Source: Planctomycetota bacterium (GTDB lineage Bacteria; Planctomycetota; SZUA-567). From it: a DNA stretch of 12,804 nt. A program made the position numbers and the translations under genes. Below, in pieces: positions 8,001-12,804 of the stretch (position 1 is its first letter; every line of letters starts with the position of its first letter). Under the pieces are notes generated by a model. That model searched no databases, was not told the DNA's origin, and saw nothing but the letters and a program-made list of their open reading frames with translations. Where the stretch lies: assembly GCA_031270145.1 (NCBI GenBank), contig JAISYD010000035.1, positions 1 to 12,804 on the forward strand, given 5' to 3'.

Positions 8001-9674
8001 GATGGGCCGGGTGAGTTTCAAAAGCCTGGCCTGGGTCGGCGATTCGTCCAGGATGTTCGGGGGGTTGCCGATGAAGGTCATGATGGACATGACCAATTCT
8101 TCCCGGATCGAGTCCATGGGCGGATTGGTGATCTGGGCGAACTGCTGGCGGAAATAGGAAAACAGCAGCTGCGGCTGATCGGAAAGCACGGCTAGCGGGG
8201 TGTCGGCGCCCATCGAACCCACCGGCTCGGCGCCTTTCGAGGCCATCGGATCGAGGAGTATGTCCAGGTCGTCGCGGGTGTAGCCGAACAACCGCTGCCG
8301 GAAGGGCAGCGCCCCGGCGTTGACGGTCAAATCCACCGGATCGGCGAAAAGGCCGGGGATTTCCAGTCGGTTTTCCTTCACCCAGCGCCGGTAGGGGCGG
8401 CGGCGGGCCAGCCGAGTCTTGGCGGCGTAATCGTCGATCAGCCGGCCGTTGCCGATATCGGCCACCAGCAGTTGCCCGGGCCGCAGGGCGCCCTTTTCCG
8501 CCACCTCCGCCGCCGGCAGGTTCACCACCCCGGTTTCTGAGGCGAAAACCATGAGCCCGCCCTTGGTGACGGAATAGCGGGCGGGGCGCAGGCCGTTGCG
8601 GTCGAGGCTGGCGCCGACCCGGAGGCCATCGGTGAAAACCACCGCCGCCGGGCCGTCCCAGGGCTCCATCAAGCCGGCGTGGAATTCAAAAAAGCCCCGC
8701 AGATCCGGACCCATGGGATATTTCTGGCCCCAAGCCTGGGGAATGAGCATGGCCATGACGTGATCGAGGCTCCGGCCGCCCCGCAGCAGCAATTCGTAGG
8801 CGTTGTCGAGGCTGGCGGAATCGCTGGTGTCTGGATCCAGGATGGGATGGATTTTCCCGATGTCGTTGCCGAAGAGGGGAGAGGACAGAAGGTTGCTCCT
8901 GGCCTCCAGCCAGCTGCGGTTGCCGCGCAGGGTGTTGATCTCCCCGTTGTGGGCCAACCAGCGCATGGGCTGGGCCACCCGCCAGGACGGAAAGGTGTTG
9001 GTGCTGTAGCGCTGGTGCATCACCGTGAAGGAGGAGACGCAATCGTCCTCCTCCAGATCCCGGTAGAATTTGCCCACCTGGGCGGCGTGCATCATGCCCT
9101 TGTAGACGACGACGCGGGACGATAGGCTGGGAATGTAAAATTTGTCCGCCTCCAGGCCGATGCCTGACTCGACGCGCTTCCTGAGGACGTAAAGTTTCCG
9201 CTCCAAATCATCGGAAAACGGCTCGAATTCATGGTGGGGGGCGAGAAAAAGCTGCCGGATGGCCGGCATGACGGCGGCGGCGGCCCGGCCCAGACTTTCC
9301 GGGCGCAGCGGCGCGTCGCGCCAGCCCAGCGTCCGCCAGCCCTCGGCGGCGGCGATCCGGTCGACCTCCTCCCGCAAGCCCCCGCCGTCATTCCCGCCGG
9401 GCATGAAAAACATGCCCACGCCATAGCCGCCGGCCGGCGGCAGGGCGAAGGGCAGCAAGCGCCGGTAAAGGGCGTCGGGTATCCTGATGATGACGCCGGC
9501 GCCGTCGCCGGTGTCGGAGTCGGCCCCGGCGGCTCCCCGGTGGCTCAGGTTGCACAGGGCCGACAGTCCCAGGCGCACCACCTCGTGGGAGGCGCTGCCG
9601 TCCAGGTTGCAGACAAAACCGACGCCGCAGGCATCATGCTCGAAGGCTGGATCGTAAAGGCCGATTCTTTTCAT
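5094..9674 (-). CDS. gltB: Glutamate synthase (GOGAT) large subunit
   Basis: A 1526-residue protein, the usual size for bacterial GltB. It hydrolyses glutamine and moves the ammonia through an internal tunnel to 2-oxoglutarate, making two glutamates with electrons from GltD. Domains in order: class II amidotransferase with a short propeptide ending before Cys16 (EHDACGVGF), HRGAAGADSDTGDGAG (45-60), HQRYSTNTFPSW (220-231) and HNGEINTLRGN (242-252); central domain (roughly 455-770); FMN synthase barrel with GGRSNSGEGGED (920-931), KPGEGGQLPGHKV (978-990) and SGHDGGTGASP (1065-1075); a 3Fe-4S site at Cys1143, Cys1149 and Cys1154 (spacing x5, x4); and a C-terminal Gly-rich beta-helix domain (about 1315-1440). 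The ATG at 9674 puts the catalytic Cys 15 residues in. A start at 9719 would add 15 low-complexity residues. The ribosome site is weak (GGAAAG). No missing key residue or frameshift was seen. Confidence 0.97.
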   Translation of the reverse strand: MKRIGLYDPAFEHDACGVGFVCNLDGSASHEVVRLGLSALCNLSHRGAAGADSDTGDGAGVIIRIPDALYRRLLPFALPPAGGYGVGMFFMPGGNDGGGLREEVDRIAAAEGWRTLGWRDAPLRPESLGRAAAAVMPAIRQLFLAPHHEFEPFSDDLERKLYVLRKRVESGIGLEADKFYIPSLSSRVVVYKGMMHAAQVGKFYRDLEEDDCVSSFTVMHQRYSTNTFPSWRVAQPMRWLAHNGEINTLRGNRSWLEARSNLLSSPLFGNDIGKIHPILDPDTSDSASLDNAYELLLRGGRSLDHVMAMLIPQAWGQKYPMGPDLRGFFEFHAGLMEPWDGPAAVVFTDGLRVGASLDRNGLRPARYSVTKGGLMVFASETGVVNLPAAEVAEKGALRPGQLLVADIGNGRLIDDYAAKTRLARRRPYRRWVKENRLEIPGLFADPVDLTVNAGALPFRQRLFGYTRDDLDILLDPMASKGAEPVGSMGADTPLAVLSDQPQLLFSYFRQQFAQITNPPMDSIREELVMSIMTFIGNPPNILDESPTQARLLKLTRPILSNEDMAKLHLLEIPQFSCVTLDAVFDAPAGKDAPGEALERGLTRLEREANDAARAGAKIIILSDKRASLDKLPIPSILAVAAVNRRLLMDGSRVGIGLICECGDAREVAHLALIFGVGASAVNPWLAFDAVVNLAARQELSERLSPSAALDNYMHAVEKGLLKTMSKMGISTLRGYRGAKAFEAVGLGRDLMERYFTGIPSRVGGVGLAQIERDAVARLEAARPLWRNQESKQSTIRRNIGSLAPAPGPEEPLPTGGIYRFRKDGERHLWTPETITLLQKAVRANDVGAYREYAARINDQAKSACTLRGLLAFKKAARPIPLEEVEPVESILRRFVTGAMSFGSISDRAHETMALAMNSIGGRSNSGEGGEDPSRYPRDPDGGWRRSATKQVASGRFGVTIEYLVNAAELQIKIAQGAKPGEGGQLPGHKVDYEIARVRHSTPGVTLISPPPHHDIYSIEDIAQLIYDLKRANRAAKVSVKLVSEVGVGTIAAGAAKAGADLVLISGHDGGTGASPLSSIRHAGSPWEIGLAEAQQTLSLNGLRGRVRLQADGQLKTGRDVVMAALFGADEFGFATAVLVSMGCIMMRKCHTNGCPVGIATQDRRLIARFAGEPGHVVNFFRFIAQEAREIMAEMGFSSFQEMVGRVDRLEMNGESTVWRERGLDFSALLRRPDGDALRFEPEKGGAPAKPESDLEKIFIPMVEECLKTGKPVLASAAVANTDRAVGTRASGIIVAARGAAGLEEDTVVLRLTGTAGQSLGAFGARGLTLELTGEANDYVGKGLSGAKIIIRPPDEAGYPQGDSMIAGNVCLYGATSGEVYLCGRAGERFAVRNSGATAVVEGVGDHGCEYMTGGRVAVLGSTGMNFAGGMSGGIAYVYDADGLFDNRCNLEMVDLDIMDARDERDLLRLLERHALFTGSAAARRIIDNWDREKTRFVKVFPMEYRRVLGEMLKADADIPRRENEFA

Positions 9675-9721
9675 AACCGCTTTCCGCTTGCCGCCGGCTC
9701 CAGCGCCGCGGGCCGGCACTA

Positions 9722-9751
9722 GCGGGGACGGTCCGCCTGGACCGTCCCCGC
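9722..9751 (-). other. Strong hairpin between the glutamine synthetase gene and gltB
   Basis: A perfect 13-bp GC-rich stem (9722-9734 with 9739-9751) with a 4-base loop, in the 98-base gap between glutamine synthetase and gltB. It starts 21 bases after the glutamine synthetase stop. On neither strand is it followed by a T-tract, so a simple intrinsic terminator is unlikely. It fits an mRNA 3'-end stabiliser or processing site, or a partial terminator giving more synthetase than GOGAT mRNA. Those roles are inference. Confidence 0.7.
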
Positions 9752-9772
9752 GCGTCGTTTATGGGAAAAACC

Positions 9773-11908
9773 TCAAACCTGGAAGAACATTTCGCCGTAG
9801 CAGGGAAAGGGCCAAATCCGATCCGGGCAAAGCGCCTCGAGCTGATCCACAATCTCCCGCAGGGAGGCCAGGGCGGGGGTGACCTTTTTGGCGTCGTCCG
9901 CCAGCGCCTGTTCCAGCGCGTCGGCGGTCTGGTAAAGCCCCTCCACCAGCCCGGCCACCTTGGCGTAGGCGGCGGCGCGGGCCTTGTCGCCGCGGCCCAG
10001 GCTCTTGGCGGTCTCGAGGGAGGCGGCGAGGATGCCCTCCTGCTCCAGCGCGGCCGGCAGGATGAAGGTGCGGGCCAAATCCAAGGCGCAGCCGCCCTCC
10101 ATTTCCACGATCTGTTTCCAGGCGTGGATATAGACCTCGTAGCGGGACTTGGATTCGCGCTCGGAAAGCACGCCGTATTTCTTGTACAGCTTGATGGTCT
10201 CGGGCTTGAGCAAAACCTCCAGCGCCTCCGGGGTGGAGCGGAGGTTCGGCAGGCCGCGCCTGGCGGCCTCCTCCTGCCAGCTCTGCACATATCCGTCGCC
10301 GGCGTAAACCACCCGCTTGTGGGCTTTCACCGTCTCCTGCAGCACCGCCTGCAGGGCGGAGTGGAATTCCTTGGTGTGCCTGCCGTCGCCGTGCGGCGGC
10401 TTGCCGCCGGGCAATTTGGCCAGCAATTCGCCGCACATCTCGTCCAGGGCGTTGGCCATAGCCAAGTTGAGGATGGTGTTCGGCTCGGCGCAGCTTTGGC
10501 TGGAGCCAACCGCCCGGAATTCGAACTTGTTGCCGGTGAAGGCGAAAGGCGAGGTGCGATTGCGGTCGGTGACGTCGCGGGCCAGGACCGGCAGGGTGGA
10601 GACGCCGATTTCGATGCTGCCGCCCTTTTTGCTGGACTTGACCCCACCGGCCTCGATCTGGTCGATGATGTCCTCCAATTGGTCGCCCAGATAGACGGAG
10701 AGGATGGCGGGGGGCGCTTCGTTGGCGCCCAGCCGGTGATCGTTGCCGGCGAAAGCCACCGATGCCCGGATGGCGGCGGCATGGGTGTCTATCGCCTTAA
10801 GGGTGGCTACGACCATGAAGAGGAACTTGGCGTTCTCATGGGGGGTTTCGCCGGGGGCGAACCAGTTTTTGCCGTCGGTACCGACTATGGCCCAGTTGTT
10901 GTGCTTGCCCGAACCATTGACCCCGGCGAAGGGCTTTTCATGCAACAGGCAGACCAAGCCGTGATCCCGGGCGGTGTCCTGGAGCGTCTGCATGACCACC
11001 AGATTGTGATCCACCGAAAGGTTCTGCTCCTCGAAAACCGGAGCCAGCTCGAATTGGGCCGGGCTCACCTCGTTGTGGCGGGTTTTGCCGGGGACGCCCA
11101 GGCGCCACAGGCGGAAATCGACATCGGCCATGAAATCGAGTATCCGGGGCTTGATGCGGCCGAAGTAGTGATCCTCCATCTGCTGATGGCGGGCCGGGCG
11201 GCGGCCGAACAAGGTGCGGCCGCACATGGCGATGTCGGGCCGCCGGTCGTAAAGCGCCTTGTCGATCAGGAAATATTCCTGCTCCGGCCCCAAGGTGGCG
11301 TGGGGGCGGCTCGTTTCCGGAACGGCGAAAATCTCGCCGACCCGCTTGAGCTGCTTGACTAGGGCGGCCTGGGAGCGCAGGAGCGGGGTCTTGACGTCCA
11401 GCGCCTCGCCGTTGTAGCCGCAGAACACGCAGGGGATGCAAAGGACGGCGCGAGCGGTGTCGGCGTTGGAGACGAAGGCGTGGCTGGTGGGATCCCAGGC
11501 GGTGTACCCCCTGGCCTCGAAAGTGGCCCTGATGCCGCCAGACGGGAAGGAGGAGGCGTCTGGCTCGCCCTGAACCAGATCCTTGCCGGTGAATTGGGAG
11601 ATTACCCCGCCGTTGAAATCGGGAAAGATAAAGGCTTCGTGCTTCTCGGCCGTGCTGCCGGTCAGGGGCTGGAACCAATGGGTGAAATGCGTCGCCCCCT
11701 TTTTCAGGGCCCAGGTCCGCATGCCGTTGGCGACTTCATCGGCAATGGCCGGATTCAGGGGGGCCCCGTCGCGGATAGTGGCCTGGATGGCGGTGAAAAC
11801 TCGTTCGGAAAGATATTCCTTCATGGTCTTGAGGTTGAAACAATCGCTGCCAAAACTTTCGGCGACGCTTTCGGAACCGCAACCGCAGCAACACTCTTGC
11901 TTGCCCAT
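9773..11908 (-). CDS. glnN: Glutamine synthetase type III (GSIII/GlnN family)
   Basis: A 711-residue protein, the length of type III enzymes (about 700-730) and far longer than GSI (about 470). It makes glutamine from glutamate, ammonium and ATP in the cytoplasm. Family signatures in order are HWFQPLTGSTAEKH (77-90), EPDASSFPSGGIRATFEARG (115-134), LGPEQEYFLID (206-216), KTRHNEVSPAQFELAP (275-290), NGSGKHNNW (331-339), ANEAPPAILS (395-404), RNRTSPFAFTGNKFEFRAVG (449-468) and AGDGY (536-540), ending in the helical C-terminal region and WPFPCYGEMFF (699-709). Type III enzymes are not known to be controlled by adenylylation. I chose the ATG at 11908 because GGAG lies 6 bases upstream; ATGs at 11914 and 11920 are in frame but would overlap that site. 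The N-terminus carries an unusual CCCGC cluster (residues 6-10). It is the first gene of the cluster and the likely point of main regulation. Confidence 0.96.
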   Translation of the reverse strand: MGKQECCCGCGSESVAESFGSDCFNLKTMKEYLSERVFTAIQATIRDGAPLNPAIADEVANGMRTWALKKGATHFTHWFQPLTGSTAEKHEAFIFPDFNGGVISQFTGKDLVQGEPDASSFPSGGIRATFEARGYTAWDPTSHAFVSNADTARAVLCIPCVFCGYNGEALDVKTPLLRSQAALVKQLKRVGEIFAVPETSRPHATLGPEQEYFLIDKALYDRRPDIAMCGRTLFGRRPARHQQMEDHYFGRIKPRILDFMADVDFRLWRLGVPGKTRHNEVSPAQFELAPVFEEQNLSVDHNLVVMQTLQDTARDHGLVCLLHEKPFAGVNGSGKHNNWAIVGTDGKNWFAPGETPHENAKFLFMVVATLKAIDTHAAAIRASVAFAGNDHRLGANEAPPAILSVYLGDQLEDIIDQIEAGGVKSSKKGGSIEIGVSTLPVLARDVTDRNRTSPFAFTGNKFEFRAVGSSQSCAEPNTILNLAMANALDEMCGELLAKLPGGKPPHGDGRHTKEFHSALQAVLQETVKAHKRVVYAGDGYVQSWQEEAARRGLPNLRSTPEALEVLLKPETIKLYKKYGVLSERESKSRYEVYIHAWKQIVEMEGGCALDLARTFILPAALEQEGILAASLETAKSLGRGDKARAAAYAKVAGLVEGLYQTADALEQALADDAKKVTPALASLREIVDQLEALCPDRIWPFPCYGEMFFQV

Positions 11909-11914
11909 TGTCAT

Positions 11915-11918
11915 CTCC
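11915..11918 (-). promoter_or_regulatory. Ribosome binding site deciding the glnN start
   Basis: GGAG on the minus strand, 6 bases before the ATG at 11908. The two in-frame ATGs just upstream (11914, 11920) flank or overlap it and have no ribosome site of their own. Confidence 0.7.
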
Positions 11919-11989
11919 ATCGGCCATAGGCCAAAACCGCCGAAACGAACCCTTCGTCCGGACTTGAATCCCGCCTAGTCCAACATCAC

Positions 11990-12005
11990 TACAAATAATC
12001 TGCCA
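11990..12005 (-). promoter_or_regulatory. Sigma54-like promoter candidate upstream of glnN
   Basis: On the minus strand TGGCAG (12005-12000), five bases, then TTGTA (11994-11990). The spacing equals the sigma54 consensus TGGCAC-N5-TTGCA, with two mismatches. One of these changes the normally invariant GC of the -12 element to GT, which weakens the case. The predicted leader would be about 70 bases. A weak overlapping sigma70 alternative is TTGATT-N16-GATTAT. No convincing NtrC-type dyad was found upstream. Confidence 0.28.
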
Positions 12006-12094
12006 CTTTGCCAAGCAATCAACCGCCAGGGCAATGTCCAAAGACGCTCCTGGCCCCGCCGCCCCGGTTGCCCGGCCATTTGCATTACTTACAA

Positions 12095-12113
12095 CTTCCA
12101 TAATCGCTGGAAG
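12095..12113 (-). other. Small hairpin in the glnN upstream region
   Basis: CTTCCA and TGGAAG form a 6-bp stem with a 7-base loop. On the plus strand a run of six A lies a few bases further right (12116-12121), which is a T-run before the stem on the minus strand, so it is not a terminator for minus transcription. It could be leader structure or an operator. Confidence 0.3.
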
Positions 12114-12240
12114 GTAAAAAATTTATAACCCATCCTCCCGCCTCGGCCGCGGACAAAAACGGTTATCTTTGGAAGTTCTCGGCGCATTGCCCAATAAAAC
12201 ATTTCAGGGAAAATATTTTTGCGGTTGGTGGGCCGGTCAT

Positions 12241-12282
12241 AAAAAACACGACAATTTTGTTAGCTCTCCGACAAAATTGTCG
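12241..12282 (-). terminator. AT-rich hairpin with U-tract on the minus strand (terminator-like)
   Basis: CGACAATTTTGT (12249-12260) and its complement (12271-12282) form a perfect 12-bp stem with a 10-base loop. On the minus strand it is followed by two bases and then six T (12246-12241). It could end a minus-strand transcript entering from the right, insulate the nitrogen operon from the insertion sequences, or act as an attenuator if the glnN promoter lies upstream of it. The right arm also contains a tighter dyad CCGACAA-N2-TTGTCGG (12268-12283), which could be a protein operator instead. Confidence 0.5.
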
Positions 12283-12312
12283 GTTGGTCAAGAGATGTTT
12301 TTGGCCAACCGA
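12280..12312. repeat. Second inverted repeat adjoining the terminator-like hairpin
   Basis: Positions 12280-12291 pair with 12301-12312 over 12 positions, with one G-T wobble and a 9-base loop; the core is CGGTTGG/CCAACCG. It shares three bases with the neighbouring hairpin at 12249-12282. A further copy of CGGTTGG is at 12222-12228, so the CCAACCG arm at 12305-12311 has two possible partners. Function unknown. Confidence 0.5.
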
Positions 12313-12496
12313 TTTGTTCTGTTAAAAAAATCGGCGTCGCGGTCATCGTTTGCTGTATTTTTAAGTAGTCGTCCCTGAAAAATGGCAGGAACCTTGAAAA
12401 ATTCGCATAAAATCGAATATTTTAGCTGCATTTTCATGAGAATGCGCTATGATCTTTTGCAGGATTTCACCTCTTTCTCCATGGAAAGCTTGCAAA

Positions 12497-12568
12497 ATGA
12501 AGCCGAGAATCAGCCCCATTCAGGACCCCCAGGCCAGCCTCTTCGGGGTGTCGCTCGAAAAAATAAAC
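12497..12568 (+). pseudogene. 5' remnant of an IS5-like transposase gene
   Basis: The ATG at 12497 opens a frame whose first 24 codons read MKPRISPIQDPQASLFGVSL and then EKIN, and stay GC-rich like a coding region. The pattern (Met-Lys-Pro-Arg, a short polar stretch, then LF-x-x-x-L-E-K-I) resembles the N-terminus of IS5/IS1182-type DDE transposases, from memory and without a database search. At 12569 the base composition changes abruptly and the frame reaches TGA at 12599-12601, so the rest of the gene is missing here. The break coincides with an IS66-like end sequence, which suggests disruption by a second element. A weak ribosome site (GGAAAG) lies upstream. It may instead be a chance 34-codon frame. 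Confidence 0.35.
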
Positions 12569-12804
12569 GTAAGCGTTCAGTACTCATTTTGCGAAAAGTG
12601 ACTTGCCATTCGGTAGAAGTTGGCGTATCATAGCGGTATGGCTGATCATTCATTATTTACGCGCGAGGTTTTAGCACTACAACGCTAGCCCAAGTTCCCC
12701 ACTGAAAATTGTAAGTCATTGATAAATAAGGGTTGGTTTGAAAAAGTCTTCACTACATTTTTTCATTCGTATTGCATTGCGCCCACTGAGTGGGCAACTG
12801 TACC
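12569..12804. mobile_element. Probable end of an IS66-family element (continues beyond window)
   Basis: The sequence from 12569 begins GTAAGCGTTCAGTACT. IS66-family terminal inverted repeats characteristically begin GTAA, often GTAAGCG. The 236 bases to the window edge are AT-richer than the chromosomal genes and contain no long open frame, which fits an untranslated terminal segment with the element extending to the right. Inside are a 16-codon plus-strand frame at 12638-12688 and a 47-codon minus-strand frame at 12510-12653 that crosses the proposed boundary; neither is recognised. The opposite end and the 8-base target duplication (the left copy would be 12561-12568) are outside view, so this rests mainly on the end motif. 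Confidence 0.45.
12781..12795. repeat. Short hairpin at the window edge
   Basis: GCCCAC and GTGGGC form a 6-bp stem with a 3-base loop. No T-tract follows on either strand within view. It may belong to the mobile element. Confidence 0.35.

Larger units (their letters stand above)
11919..12496. other. Gene-less upstream region of the nitrogen cluster
   Basis: About 580 bases without a convincing coding region on either strand. The part next to glnN (11919-12090) is GC-rich like the genes. From about 12095 rightwards it becomes clearly AT-rich. It contains a sigma54-like site, a small hairpin (12095-12113), tandem dyads (12241-12312) and, from roughly 12365, a stretch that may be the left end and promoter region of a broken insertion sequence whose transposase would begin at 12497. 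The short open frames here use non-ATG starts or overlap glnN out of frame, and resemble nothing I recognise. Confidence 0.6.

Noticed and set aside
9761..11362. Long plus-strand open frame (533 codons) opposite glnN
   Set aside because: It is a shadow of the GSIII gene, with low-complexity Gly/Val/Leu composition and no recognisable domain.
11736..12101. Minus-strand 121-codon frame starting at 12101 upstream of glnN
   Set aside because: More than half overlaps glnN out of frame, with Arg/Pro-rich nonsense sequence. There is no ribosome site and no recognised homologue.
11909..12248. Glutamine-responsive riboswitch (glnA/DP motif) in the glnN leader
   Set aside because: I could not find the conserved motif segments of those RNAs, and they are known mainly from cyanobacteria. 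The hairpins seen do not match their layout.
12169..12378. Plus-strand 69-codon frame
   Set aside because: It needs a TTG start without a ribosome site and runs straight through the dyad cluster at 12249-12312. It resembles nothing known.
12382..12633. Plus-strand 83-codon frame across the IS remnants
   Set aside because: It overlaps the more transposase-like frame at 12497 and crosses the proposed IS junction. The second half is Lys/Arg-rich and unrecognised.
1..12804. CRISPR array, tRNA or rRNA genes
   Set aside because: No regularly spaced direct repeats and no tRNA-like cloverleaf or rRNA core sequence was noticed on either strand by eye.

Overview
The window carries one almost complete minus-strand nitrogen-assimilation cluster, read from right to left: type III glutamine synthetase (11908-9773), glutamate synthase large subunit gltB (9674-5094), an ammonium transporter fused to a P-II regulator (5034-3355), glutamate synthase small subunit gltD (3380-1893) and glutamate dehydrogenase gdhA (1778-438). 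A strong intrinsic terminator (358-390) closes the unit. Beyond it, and cut by the left edge, is the start of a split-type transketolase N-terminal subunit (186-1, also minus strand).

The genes form one physiological module. The Amt channel brings in ammonium. The fused P-II domain presumably gates the channel according to 2-oxoglutarate and ATP/ADP. Glutamine synthetase makes glutamine, and GltB+GltD (GOGAT) convert glutamine plus 2-oxoglutarate to glutamate. GdhA is the low-affinity route when ammonium is plentiful. Spacing is tight from gltB to gltD, and amt and gltD overlap or nearly abut. gdhA has a 114-bp upstream gap with a good sigma70-like promoter, so it may also be expressed on its own. 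Two hairpins without U-tracts, in the glutamine synthetase-gltB and gltB-amt gaps, may tune relative expression.

The region upstream of the cluster (about 11919-12804) has no convincing intact gene and is visibly more AT-rich than the GC-rich, strongly codon-biased genes. It holds a weak sigma54-like promoter candidate, several hairpins including a tandem dyad with a U-tract on the minus strand, and what look like nested insertion-sequence remnants. These are the first codons of an IS5-like transposase, interrupted by a sequence that begins like an IS66-family end (GTAAGCG...) and runs off the window.

The organism is a GC-rich bacterium. Type III glutamine synthetase, the Amt-P-II fusion, split transketolase and a hexameric GDH together suggest an anaerobic or gut-type lineage (for example PVC/Lentisphaerota-like or a spirochaete), but the sequence alone does not settle this. 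The enzymes are recognisable members of known families. What stands out is the gene order (Amt-P-II inside the gltB/gltD pair), the P-II domain lacking the uridylylated tyrosine, the Cys-rich N-terminus of the glutamine synthetase, and the rearranged upstream region.
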